NCBI RefSeq assembly: GCF_014649855.1
Contig: NZ_BMTV01000029.1
Span: forward strand, 1-64,000
Reading direction: 5' to 3'
DNA length: 64,000 bases
Source of the DNA: Streptomyces roseolus
GTDB lineage: Bacteria; Actinomycetota; Actinomycetes; Streptomycetales; Streptomycetaceae
Positions within the stretch are counted from its first letter, which is position 1; each line of letters begins with the position of its first letter. A program made the position numbers and the translations under genes. Under the pieces are notes generated by a model. The model had not been told where the DNA came from. It was given only the letters and a program-made list of their open reading frames with translations, and searched no databases. Of this stretch, positions 30,245 through 38,064 are shown in pieces.

Positions 30245-31381
30245 ATGGCAGGAACCGACCGCGAGAAGGCGCTCGACGCCGCGCTCGCACAGATTGAACG
30301 CCAATTCGGCAAGGGCGCCGTGATGCGCATGGGCGACCGTACCCAGGAGCCGATCGAGGTGATCTCCACCGGTTCGACCGCCCTCGACGTCGCCCTCGGC
30401 GTCGGCGGTCTGCCGCGTGGCCGTGTCGTGGAGATCTACGGCCCGGAGTCCTCCGGTAAGACGACCCTGACCCTGCACGCCGTGGCCAACGCGCAGAAGG
30501 CCGGCGGACAGGTCGCCTTCGTCGACGCCGAGCACGCCCTCGACCCCGAGTACGCCCGCAAGCTGGGCGTCGACATCGACAACCTCATCCTGTCCCAGCC
30601 GGACAACGGCGAGCAGGCCCTCGAGATCGTCGACATGCTGGTCCGCTCCGGCGCCCTCGACCTCATCGTCATCGACTCAGTCGCGGCGCTCGTCCCGCGC
30701 GCGGAGATCGAGGGCGAGATGGGCGACTCCCACGTCGGTCTCCAGGCCCGACTGATGAGCCAGGCCCTCCGGAAGATCACCAGCGCCCTCAACCAGTCCA
30801 AGACCACCGCGATCTTCATCAACCAGCTCCGCGAGAAGATCGGTGTGATGTTCGGCTCGCCCGAGACCACGACCGGTGGCCGCGCGCTCAAGTTCTACGC
30901 CTCGGTGCGCATCGACATCCGCCGCATCGAGACCCTCAAGGACGGTACGGAGGCGGTCGGCAACCGCACCCGCTGCAAGGTCGTGAAGAACAAGGTCGCG
31001 CCCCCGTTCAAGCAGGCCGAGTTCGACATCCTCTACGGCCAGGGCATCAGCCGCGAGGGCGGTCTGATCGACATGGGCGTGGAGCACGGCTTCGTCCGCA
31101 AGGCCGGCGCCTGGTACACGTACGAGGGCGACCAGCTCGGCCAGGGCAAGGAGAACGCCCGCAACTTCCTGAAGGACAACCCCGACCTCGCCAACGAGAT
31201 CGAGAAGAAGATCAAGGAGAAGCTGGGCGTCGGCGTCCGCCCCGACGCCGCGAAGACCGACCCGGCCGCCGTCGACGCGGCGGACGCGGCGGACCCGACC
31301 GCCGCGGACGACGCCAAGGCGGCCCCGGCCACCGCGGCCAAGACGGCCAAGACGGCCAAGGCCACCGCGGCCAAGAGCTGA
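30245..31381 (+). CDS. recA: Recombinase RecA
   Basis: A 378-aa strand-exchange protein and LexA co-protease. The start 'MAGTDREKALDAALAQIERQ' matches streptomycete RecA. Walker A 'GPESSGKTT' lies at 66-74, Walker B in 'LDLIVIDSVAALVP', the DNA-binding L1 loop in 'EIEGEMGDSHVGLQARLM' and L2 near 'MFGSPETTTGGRALKF'. The C-terminus has a long Ala/Asp then Ala/Lys/Thr tail (residues 340-378) typical of Streptomyces. An open frame extends upstream to 30122 but includes the leader and is not translated by homology. recX follows after four bases. Confidence 0.97.
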   Translation: MAGTDREKALDAALAQIERQFGKGAVMRMGDRTQEPIEVISTGSTALDVALGVGGLPRGRVVEIYGPESSGKTTLTLHAVANAQKAGGQVAFVDAEHALDPEYARKLGVDIDNLILSQPDNGEQALEIVDMLVRSGALDLIVIDSVAALVPRAEIEGEMGDSHVGLQARLMSQALRKITSALNQSKTTAIFINQLREKIGVMFGSPETTTGGRALKFYASVRIDIRRIETLKDGTEAVGNRTRCKVVKNKVAPPFKQAEFDILYGQGISREGGLIDMGVEHGFVRKAGAWYTYEGDQLGQGKENARNFLKDNPDLANEIEKKIKEKLGVGVRPDAAKTDPAAVDAADAADPTAADDAKAAPATAAKTAKTAKATAAKS

Positions 31382-31385
31382 ACCG

Positions 31386-31952
31386 GTGACCGGCCGCACC
31401 GAATGGCCGGGTGACAGCCCCGACTCGTCGAGGGCCGAGAAGGAGCTGTCACCCCAGGATCCGGCTGAGCGGGCGCGGGCTATCTGTCTGCGCCTGCTCA
31501 CCGGAACCCCCCGCACGCGCAGACAGCTGGCCGATGCCCTGCGCAAGCGGGAGATCCCCGACGACGTCGCCGAGGAGGTCCTCGCCCGCTTCGAGGACGT
31601 CGGCCTCATCGACGACGCCGCCTTCGCGGATGCCTGGGTGGAGTCCCGCCACCACGGGCGGGGCCTCGCCCGCCGCGCCCTCGCCCGCGAGCTGCGCACC
31701 AAGGGCATCGACCCCGGCCTCGTGCAGGAGGCCGTGGGGCAGCTGGACTCCGAGCAGGAGGAAGCCACCGCGCGCGAGCTGGTGGCGCGCAAGCTCCGCG
31801 CCACCCGCGGTCTCGACCGCGACCGCCGGCTCAGACGCCTCGCCGGCATGCTCGCCCGCAAGGGCTATCCGGAGGGCATGGCCCTGCGGGTGGTCCGCCA
31901 GGCCCTGGAGGCGGAGGGCGAGGCCACCGACGGCCTGGAGGAGGGCTACTAG
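31386..31952 (+). CDS. recX: Recombination regulator RecX
   Basis: A 188-aa helical repeat protein that binds and inhibits RecA filaments. Features: 'ICLRLLTGTPRTRRQLADAL', 'VLARFEDVGLIDDAAFADAW' and 'RLAGMLARKGYPEGMALRVV'. GTG 31386 begins four bases after the recA stop, so it is co-transcribed and expressed weakly by comparison, as in other actinomycetes. Its stop codon lies in the loop of a terminator hairpin. Confidence 0.92.
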   Translation: MTGRTEWPGDSPDSSRAEKELSPQDPAERARAICLRLLTGTPRTRRQLADALRKREIPDDVAEEVLARFEDVGLIDDAAFADAWVESRHHGRGLARRALARELRTKGIDPGLVQEAVGQLDSEQEEATARELVARKLRATRGLDRDRRLRRLAGMLARKGYPEGMALRVVRQALEAEGEATDGLEEGY

Positions 31953-31960
31953 AGCCCTCC
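31940..31960 (+). terminator. Terminator overlapping the recX stop
   Basis: GGAGGGCT (31940-31947) and AGCCCTCC (31953-31960) form a perfect 8-bp stem; the TAG stop codon of recX (31950-31952) is in the 5-nt loop. Confidence 0.65.
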
Positions 31961-31984
31961 GGGGGACCAGGCCGCCCGTGGCGC

Positions 31985-32190
31985 GGTGCTCACGACCGGC
32001 CGGATCCGGGCGAGTCCGGCGTGTGCGGCGCGGAGCCCGGTGCGGAGGGGGCGGACCCGGTGCCGGGTCCGATTCCGAGCCCGTTGCCGAGGGGCGCCGG
32101 TTCCGGTGCCGAGCCCGGCTCCGGAACCGCTGCCGCGAGGGCCCCGGACCCGGTGCCGAGGGGGGTGCCGGGGCGTGGGTCGAAGGGCGT
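31985..32190. repeat. Low-complexity CCGGTGCCG-rich spacer
   Basis: The convergent gap between recX and the rhodanese gene consists of degenerate copies of CCGGTGCCGA/G and GACCCGG, including the small hairpin GGACCC-GGTGCC-GGGTCC near 32053. No gene is supported on either strand. Confidence 0.45.
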
Positions 32191-32199
32191 CGGCCGGAG

Positions 32200-32634
32200 C
32201 TATGAGGTGGTCGCCGGGTGACTGTCGGGGGGCAGTTCTCCCGGCGGGAGGACCGGGAGGCCGGCCGCCTTCCAGGCCTGGAAGCCGCCGATCAGGTCGG
32301 TCGCCCGGTGGAGGCCCAGGCGGCGGAGGGATTCCGCCGCCAGCGAGGAGGCGTAGCCCTCGTTGCAGAAGACCACCACCCGCAGGTCGTGACCGGTGGC
32401 GCGCGGGGAGCGGTGGCTGCCCAGGGGGTCGAGCCGCCACTCCAGTTCGTTCCTCTCCACGACCAGCGCGCCCGGGACCAGGCCGTCCCGTTCCCGCAGG
32501 GCCGCGTAGCGGGTGTCGACCAGGAGCGCTTCGCCCGAGGCGTACTCCTCGTACGCGGTGCGGGCGTCGACCCGGTCGAGACCGGCCCGCACCCGTTCCA
32601 GGAGCTCGTCGATGCCGACGCGGTCGCCGCTCAC
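32200..32634 (-). CDS. Rhodanese-like sulfurtransferase
   Basis: A 144-aa single-domain rhodanese. The catalytic Cys is in 'VVFCNEGYASSLAAE' (near residue 89), and the first half has 'ALLVDTRYAALRERDG' and 'GALVVERNELEWR'. The GTG start at 32634 overlaps the cysteine dioxygenase stop (GTGA), so the two are translationally coupled. Paired with a cysteine-degrading enzyme it likely handles persulfide or sulfite-forming sulfur. It could also be a sulfur carrier for another pathway. Confidence 0.85.
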   Translation of the reverse strand: MSGDRVGIDELLERVRAGLDRVDARTAYEEYASGEALLVDTRYAALRERDGLVPGALVVERNELEWRLDPLGSHRSPRATGHDLRVVVFCNEGYASSLAAESLRRLGLHRATDLIGGFQAWKAAGLPVLPPGELPPDSHPATTS

Positions 32635-33176
32635 TGCCAGTCCTCCGGGCGCTCGACCTGCTCCAGGCGGAGCACCGGGCCGGTCCGGCTGAAGCGCCGG
32701 ATCAGCGGGAGCGGCGGGTAGTAGGCGTGCACCGAGATCGCGTGGGCGTCGGGGGAGGGGTTCAGCACCTCGTGCAGGTGGTCGCGGCCGAAGGCGCGGC
32801 CGTCGCCGGCGCCGAGCCGGCGGGAGCGGTCGAGGTCCTCGGCCAGCTCCAGGGTCTTCCAGCCGCCCGCCGGGAGCCGGACCGCGAGCGAGTGCTCGGT
32901 CAGGCTGCCGCGGGCGGTGGCGAAGGCGCCGACGGACTCGGCGTGGTCGTGCCAGCCGGTGCCGGTGCCGGGCGGCCAGCCGATGAGCCAGGCCTCGCTG
33001 CCGCCGGGGCCGTCCAGGCGCACCCAGGTGCGGCCTTCCGGATCGAGCGGCAGGGAGTCGACGAGGGCCTGGTCGGCGGCGGTGCGGAGGACGAAGTCGA
33101 GCAGTTCGGCCGCGGTCGGGCGACCGGCGGACGGGGGAGCGGCGGAGGGGGAAGAAGTGACAGAAGACGCGGGCAC
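32631..33176 (-). CDS. Cysteine dioxygenase
   Basis: A 181-aa cupin enzyme oxidising L-cysteine to cysteine sulfinate with a mononuclear iron. Metal ligands are visible as 'GWHDHAESVGAFA' (two His near 75-77) and 'DHLHEVLNPSPD' (near 133). The N-terminus from GTG 33176 is Ser/Ala-rich and an AGGA lies about nine bases upstream. The open frame continues upstream to 33350, but that part overlaps the leader peptide in another frame and is not expected to be translated. Other thiol dioxygenases (for example of 3-mercaptopropionate) share the fold, so the substrate is likely but unproven. Confidence 0.85.
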   Translation of the reverse strand: MPASSVTSSPSAAPPSAGRPTAAELLDFVLRTAADQALVDSLPLDPEGRTWVRLDGPGGSEAWLIGWPPGTGTGWHDHAESVGAFATARGSLTEHSLAVRLPAGGWKTLELAEDLDRSRRLGAGDGRAFGRDHLHEVLNPSPDAHAISVHAYYPPLPLIRRFSRTGPVLRLEQVERPEDWQ

Positions 33177-33318
33177 GGGTGACCGTCCTGGAATCGCTGG
33201 AGTGCGCGCCGTGAAGGAGAACGACGGGTTCGCCGGGGAAGCCGAACCGAGGACGCCCGCGGGACGGAGGTCCGGGGCGGAGCGGGTCGGGTGGGCGCGC
33301 GGGGAAAGGGAGGCGAGT

Positions 33319-33405
33319 TCAGAAGGACGGGCGACACACGCAGCCCGCATAGCGGATCAGGTCCATGTGGACCCTCCGCCACAGGCGTACATCGGTGTCG
33401 GTCAC
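33319..33405 (-). CDS. Cys-codon leader peptide (28 aa)
   Basis: A short ORF from GTG 33405 ('TDTDVRLWRRVH' follows) through 'MDLIRYAGCVCRPSF' to a stop at 33319, 142 nt upstream of cysteine dioxygenase. The Cys-Val-Cys near the end (TGC GTG TGT) is the hallmark of cysteine-sensing upstream ORFs in actinobacteria. The GTG sits seven bases after a -10 element, so the mRNA is probably leaderless; an internal ATG at 33366 with GGAGGG before it gives an alternative 15-aa peptide. It is too short to be an enzyme and most likely controls the cysteine dioxygenase-rhodanese operon by ribosome stalling or progress. Confidence 0.75.
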   Translation of the reverse strand: MTDTDVRLWRRVHMDLIRYAGCVCRPSF

Positions 33406-33412
33406 GCTCCGG

Positions 33413-33441
33413 AGTACACCACGAGCGCCCGCGTGAATCAA
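33413..33441 (-). promoter_or_regulatory. Promoter of the leader-cysteine dioxygenase operon
   Basis: On the minus strand TTGATT (33436-33441) and TGTACT (33413-33418) are spaced by exactly 17 bp. The -35 overlaps the stop codon of the upstream monooxygenase (33438-33440), and the leader GTG begins seven bases after the -10. Confidence 0.65.
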
Positions 33442-35174
33442 TGGACTTCCACCGTCCGGTCGTGAGCCGGCGACGCTTCGGCCGGGGCCGGCACCCCGAT
33501 GGAGAGTGCTTCCTCGGCCGTCGCGGGAAGGATCGGCGGCTCGTCCTCGGCGGAGTCGGCGGGCTCCTCGGGGGCGGTGCCGCGGGCGGCCTCGGCCGCC
33601 GCGCGGAGCTCCTCGGGGTGCACGCCCGCGAAGGCGGCGACCAGGTGCCCGTCGGGGCGGACCAGCAGGACGGCATGGGCGGGTGCCCCGGGGTAGGCGT
33701 CGGTGACCAGGACCTCCGCCGCCACCGGGAGGGCCTCGGCGGCCTCCTCCAGACGGGGCATCAGGCCGGCCGTGCGCCAGTGCCGGCGCTCCCACACCCC
33801 GGAGCCGGGGGCGACGAGGAGGACCAGGAAGCGGCCCTGCCCCAGCCGGTCCCGGAGCCGTACCGTCGTGTCGTCGGGGGCGGTCACCCGGACGTCCTCG
33901 ACGGGCGCGCCGAGCGGGGTGCCGACCGGGACCATGCCCTCGCTGAAGGGCGCGGCGAGCGGCGAGTGCGGATAGGCGGGGGAGGCTCCCAGCGGGCCCC
34001 GGCCCAGGTGCCCGTCGGTCAGCAGGGCTTCGTGGCCCCGCATCGCGCCCGGCAGGTAGCTGCGCAGTCCGCCGCCGCCGCGCAGCGCCGGCAGGGCCCG
34101 GTCGGCGGCGCGCAGCCGGGCCGCGATCGCCGTGCGGCGTTCGCTCTGGTAGCTGTCGAGCAGGGCGTCGGGGGCGGCCCGGTGCCAGATGAGGGCGAGT
34201 TTCCAGGCGAGGTTGTCGACGTCCCGGAGGCCCTCGTCGAGGCTCTGGGTGCCGATCGCGCCCAGCAGGTGGGCTGCTTCTCCGGCCAGCAGCACCCGGT
34301 CGACGCGCCAGCGGCGGGCCAGCCGGTGATGCAGGGTGTGGACGCCGGTGTCGAGGAGCTCGTACGGAGGGGTGGTGCCCTCGCACCAGCCGGCCAGGGT
34401 CTCGCGGATCCGGGCCACCAGGGCGTCCGGCGTGACGAGTTCGCCGCGCGGCGGCAGCAGCCAGTCGATCCGCCACACCCCGTCGGGCAGCGGGCGGGCG
34501 GTGATCTCGTCGCCGGAGCCGCGCCACGGGGGCTGACGGTGCAGCAGGGACTCGCCGGGCCAGGGGAGTTCGGTGCGCAGCGCGGCGACCGCGTGCCGCT
34601 CGACCGCGGTGCGGCCGGGGAAGCGGACGCCGAGCAGCTTGCGGACCGTGGAGCGGGCGCCGTCGCAGCCGACGAGGTGGCTGCCCCGCCACCAGGTGCC
34701 CTCCGGGCCGCGGGTGTGGGCGGTGACCCCGGTGCGGTCCTGCTCGACGGTGTCCAGACGGGCGTCGGTGACGAGCCGGACGAGCGGTTCGCGGGCGATG
34801 GCCTCACGCAGCCCGCGGGCGAGCGCGTGCTGGGTGATGTGCAGGGGGGCGGCCGGAGCGGCGGGGGAGTCGGGGTCCTCGGACCACTCCTCGGTGCCGC
34901 CGAGTCCCAGGTCGAAGGCGACCTCGCGGGTCGGCCGGCGGCGCTGCATCCCGCGCCACCCGACCCAGCGCAGCCCCTCGTCGCGGACGGTGGCGCAGCC
35001 CAGCCGCTCGACCAGGGCGGCCATGTCGGCGCGCAGCACGACGGTCCGCGCCGGGCGCGGCTCCTCCTGGCCGGAGGTCTCGTCGAGGACGACGCTGGGC
35101 ACGCCCTGCGCGGCGAGCGCGAGGGAGAGCGCGAGGCCGACCGGCCCCGCGCCCACGATGATCACCGGGTCCAC
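33438..35174 (-). CDS. FAD-dependent aromatic-ring monooxygenase
   Basis: A 578-aa PheA/TfdB-class flavoprotein hydroxylase. It has the dinucleotide motif 'IIVGAGPVGLALSLALAAQG' at the N-terminus, the DG motif 'HLVGCDGARSTVRKLLG' and the GD-type motif, here with Glu, 'VLLAGEAAHLLGAIGTQSLD'. A thioredoxin-like C-terminal domain (about 430-560) is typical of phenol hydroxylase relatives. GTG 35174 has GGAG seven bases upstream. Streptomycete homologues oxidise phenolic or polyketide substrates; nothing here fixes the substrate. Confidence 0.85.
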   Translation of the reverse strand: MDPVIIVGAGPVGLALSLALAAQGVPSVVLDETSGQEEPRPARTVVLRADMAALVERLGCATVRDEGLRWVGWRGMQRRRPTREVAFDLGLGGTEEWSEDPDSPAAPAAPLHITQHALARGLREAIAREPLVRLVTDARLDTVEQDRTGVTAHTRGPEGTWWRGSHLVGCDGARSTVRKLLGVRFPGRTAVERHAVAALRTELPWPGESLLHRQPPWRGSGDEITARPLPDGVWRIDWLLPPRGELVTPDALVARIRETLAGWCEGTTPPYELLDTGVHTLHHRLARRWRVDRVLLAGEAAHLLGAIGTQSLDEGLRDVDNLAWKLALIWHRAAPDALLDSYQSERRTAIAARLRAADRALPALRGGGGLRSYLPGAMRGHEALLTDGHLGRGPLGASPAYPHSPLAAPFSEGMVPVGTPLGAPVEDVRVTAPDDTTVRLRDRLGQGRFLVLLVAPGSGVWERRHWRTAGLMPRLEEAAEALPVAAEVLVTDAYPGAPAHAVLLVRPDGHLVAAFAGVHPEELRAAAEAARGTAPEEPADSAEDEPPILPATAEEALSIGVPAPAEASPAHDRTVEVH

Positions 35175-35510
35175 GGCGCGGCTCCAAAAGGCCGGAAAGT
35201 CATGGGGGCAGCACAGCAGAGTGTGGCACGAGCCCGGTGCTTGATCACAGACCGTATGCAACCCAGTCAGGGTGTTTTGCGTCAAGTGACGCGGTGGGCG
35301 TGGTGCGGCTGTTGTCAGGTCGGGGCCGTTTCCGGGCGCCCGGGCCGCCCCACGTACCGCTTCCGGCCCCACCATGACCTCCGGCCCCGCCGGTTCCACC
35401 GGAAGCGGATGCTCCGGGGGAGCCGGACGGGGCCGGAAGCGGACGGGCGCGGAGTTGGGGGGAAACCGGGCCGGTCGGGGTGGTGGTCGTACGGGATCCG
35501 TCGGCGGGGA
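35175..35510. other. Gene-free region between gluD and the monooxygenase
   Basis: No gene is supported in these 336 nt. The part next to 35174 is relatively AT-rich (35190-35290) and should hold the monooxygenase promoter. A 14-bp inverted repeat, CCGCTTCCGGCCCC (35357-35370) with GGGGCCGGAAGCGG (35429-35442), encloses a nested CCGGT/ACCGG hairpin; on the minus strand it lies after gluD and could end the glu operon. Confidence 0.5.
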
Positions 35511-36401
35511 TCAGGCGCCGGTGCCGCCCGCGCCCGCTTCGACGGCCGGCGTGAGCGGGGCCGCGTCCTTCACCGCGGCGGCCTTGCGGCCCTGCCGGAG
35601 CCGCTTCTCCAGGCGGGCGGCGAGGTAGGTGAGGAGGGCGTTGAGCGCGATGTAGATCAGGGCGATGACGGTGAACGCGGCGATCGTGTTGGCGCCGTAG
35701 TTGGCGGTGATCTGCCGGTTCTGGCTGAGCAGTTCGCCGAAGCCGAGCAGCGCGCCGCCGAGCGCGGTGTCCTTCACGATGACGACGAGCTGGCTGACCA
35801 GGGCGGGGAGCATGACCGTCACGGCCTGCGGCAGCAGCACGTACAGCATGGTCTGGCCCTTGCGCATGCCGAGCGCGACGGCCGCGTCGCCCTGGCCCCG
35901 GGGGAGCGAGAGGACGCCGGCGCGGACGACCTCGGCGATGACGGAGGCGTTGTAGAGCACCAGGCCGGTGACGACCGCGTACAGGGGGCGGAAGTCGGAG
36001 CTGACGGGCGTGTAGGCGGCGTACACGGCGCTGGAGAACATCATCAGCAGCAGCACCGGGATGGCGCGGAAGAACTCCACGACCGCGCCGACCGGGACGC
36101 GCACCCAGCGGTGGTCGGAGAGCCGGCCGATGCCCAGGGCCGCACCGAGCGGCAGCGCGATCAGGATGGAGAGCGCGGCGGCCTTCAGCGTCTCGACCAG
36201 GCCGGGGAGCAGGTACGTCGTCCACACCTGGGAGTCGGTGACGAACGGGCTCCACTTCTCCGCCGCCAGCTGGTCCTTCTCCGCCATGGCGGAGAGCACC
36301 CAGAAGGCCACCAGGCCCAGGACGACGAGGAAGACGATCGTGTAGAGGACGTTGCGCCGCTTGGCCTTGGGGCCGGGGACGTCGTAGAGGACGGAGCTCA
36401 T
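35511..36401 (-). CDS. gluD: Glutamate ABC transporter permease GluD
   Basis: A 296-aa polar-amino-acid permease of the HisM/GltJK family. About five or six helices are seen; the ATPase-coupling loop has the EAA-type motif 'VALGMRKGQTMLYVLLPQAV'. The C-terminus is a Lys/Ala-rich tail. It overlaps gluC by four bases (ATGA) and is the last gene of the gluABCD operon. Confidence 0.92.
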   Translation of the reverse strand: MSSVLYDVPGPKAKRRNVLYTIVFLVVLGLVAFWVLSAMAEKDQLAAEKWSPFVTDSQVWTTYLLPGLVETLKAAALSILIALPLGAALGIGRLSDHRWVRVPVGAVVEFFRAIPVLLLMMFSSAVYAAYTPVSSDFRPLYAVVTGLVLYNASVIAEVVRAGVLSLPRGQGDAAVALGMRKGQTMLYVLLPQAVTVMLPALVSQLVVIVKDTALGGALLGFGELLSQNRQITANYGANTIAAFTVIALIYIALNALLTYLAARLEKRLRQGRKAAAVKDAAPLTPAVEAGAGGTGA

Positions 36402-37072
36402 CGCTTCACCGCCAGTCGCTTGGCCGCCCAGCCCAGGACCAGGCCGGTGGGGAGGGTGAGGAGGATGAAGCCGAAGGCGAAGATCCCGAAGACCGCGAAG
36501 AGGGCGTCGGCCTCGTTCTCGATCATCTCCTTCATCAGGAACGCGGCCTCGGCGGCGCTGATCGCGGCCGCCACCGTGGTGTTCTTGGTGAGGGCGATGA
36601 GCACGTTCGCGAGCGGGGTGATCGCCGCGCGGAACGCCTGGGGGAGGATCACCTGGGTCAGGACCTGGGTGAAGTTCATGCCCAGCGCGCGGGCGGCCTC
36701 GGCCTGGCCCGCCGGGACCGTGTTGATGCCGGAGCGCAGGGCCTCGCAGACGAAGGTGCCGGTGTACGCGCTGAGGCCGAGGATCGCGAGGCGGAAGCCG
36801 ACCTCCTCGAAGTCCTTGCCGCCGAGCGTCACCGCGAGGGTCTGGTCGAGGACGAAGGAGCAGGCCAGGATGACGACCGTCAGCGGCGTGTTGCGGACGA
36901 GGTTCACGTACGTGGTGCCGAAGGCGCGCATCAGCGGGACCGGGCTGACCCGCATGGCGACCAGGGCGGTGCCCCAGACCAGCGAGCCGATCGCCGAGTA
37001 GAGGGCGAGCTGCGCCGTCACCCAGAAGGCGCCGAGCAGGTCGTACTGCCCGGAATCAAGAAAGTCGAACAC
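36398..37072 (-). CDS. gluC: Glutamate ABC transporter permease GluC
   Basis: A 224-aa membrane permease with 'YVNLVRNTPLTVVIL' and the coupling loop 'EAARALGMNFTQVLTQVILP'. It pairs with GluD to form the heterodimeric channel. GTG 37072 ('FDFLDSGQYDLLGAFW' follows) is the start. A strong hairpin lies between this gene and gluB. Confidence 0.92.
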   Translation of the reverse strand: MFDFLDSGQYDLLGAFWVTAQLALYSAIGSLVWGTALVAMRVSPVPLMRAFGTTYVNLVRNTPLTVVILACSFVLDQTLAVTLGGKDFEEVGFRLAILGLSAYTGTFVCEALRSGINTVPAGQAEAARALGMNFTQVLTQVILPQAFRAAITPLANVLIALTKNTTVAAAISAAEAAFLMKEMIENEADALFAVFGIFAFGFILLTLPTGLVLGWAAKRLAVKR

Positions 37073-37139
37073 GATGCTCCGCGCTCTCCCCTGGTGGTCG
37101 GTCGGTGGGACGGCCGGTGCGTCGGCAGCGGCCGGTGGC

Positions 37140-37176
37140 GCCGTGACGGCCGCCCGGGCGGGGCGGCCGTCACGGC
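37140..37176 (-). terminator. Intercistronic hairpin between gluB and gluC
   Basis: A perfect 16-bp inverted repeat (37140-37155 with 37161-37176) with a 5-nt loop lies 12 nt after the gluB stop and 68 nt before the gluC start. It probably causes partial termination or protects the gluB mRNA end, giving more binding protein than permease. Confidence 0.7.
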
Positions 37177-37187
37177 AGCGCGCGAGG

Positions 37188-38009
37188 TCAGCCCGCGATC
37201 TTCGGGGCGGGCTCGTTCTTGTAGCCGGAGGGGCCGAAGTGCTGCTTCACGAGCTTGTCCCAGGTGCCGTCGGACACCATCTTCTCCAGGGCCTTGTTGA
37301 TCTTGCCCTTGAGCTCGGAGTCGCCCTTCTTGAGGCCGATGCCGTAGTTCTCGTCGCTCATCGAGAGGCCCGCGAGCTTGAACTTGCCCTGGTGCTCCTT
37401 CTGCGAGGCGTAGCCCGCGAGGATGGAGGCGTCTGTGGTGAGGGCGTCGACGCGCTTGTTCTCCAGGCCGGTCAGGCACTCGGAGTAGCCGCCGAGCTGC
37501 TGGAGGTCGGCCTGCGGGGCCAGCTTCTCCTTGACGTTCTGCGCGGAGGTCGAGCCGGTGACCGAGCAGAGCTTCTTGGAGTTGAGGTCCTCGACCTTGG
37601 TGATCGAAGTGTCGTCGGCGCGGACCAGCAGGTCCTGGTGGGTCAGGAAGTACGGGCCGGCGAAGTCGACCTCCTTCAGGCGCTTCTCGTTGATCGAGTA
37701 GCTCGCGACGATGAACTTCACGTCGCCGTTCTTGATGAGGTTCTCGCGCTCGGCGGAGGGCGCCTGCTTCCAGTTGATCTTGCCCTCGTCGTAGCCCAGC
37801 TCCTTGGCGACGTACCGGGCGACGTCGACGTCGAAGCCCGCGTACGAGCCGTCCGGGGTCTTCAGGCCGAGACCCGGCTGGTCGAACTTGATGCCGATGG
37901 TGATCTTGTCGCCGTTGCTGCCCGAGTCCGAGCCGGTGCCGCAGGCGGTGGCGGTCAGGGCGAGGACGACGGCGGCCGCGGCGGCGGCGGAGACGGTACG
38001 AAGCTTCAT
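37188..38009 (-). CDS. gluB: Glutamate-binding lipoprotein GluB
   Basis: A 273-aa periplasmic-binding-type lipoprotein. The signal peptide 'MKLRTVSAAAAAAVVLALTA' is followed by the lipobox ending at Cys23 ('TATAC'). The mature domain has the SBP_bac_3 hallmarks 'GFDVDVARYVAKELGY' and 'FIVASYSINEKRLKEVDFAG'. It captures glutamate (or related acidic amino acids) at the membrane surface for GluACD. Confidence 0.92.
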   Translation of the reverse strand: MKLRTVSAAAAAAVVLALTATACGTGSDSGSNGDKITIGIKFDQPGLGLKTPDGSYAGFDVDVARYVAKELGYDEGKINWKQAPSAERENLIKNGDVKFIVASYSINEKRLKEVDFAGPYFLTHQDLLVRADDTSITKVEDLNSKKLCSVTGSTSAQNVKEKLAPQADLQQLGGYSECLTGLENKRVDALTTDASILAGYASQKEHQGKFKLAGLSMSDENYGIGLKKGDSELKGKINKALEKMVSDGTWDKLVKQHFGPSGYKNEPAPKIAG

Positions 38010-38064
38010 GGGTGAACGTCCCTTGGGTAGCGGTGAGTTTGCGAAGACTAAGTCGTCGACTCGC

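Noticed and set aside
33177..33350. N-terminal extension of cysteine dioxygenase beginning at ATG 33350 ('MRAACVARP').
   Set aside because: It overlaps the leader peptide in another frame, has no ribosome binding site of its own and lengthens the protein beyond the family; the GTG at 33176 fits better.
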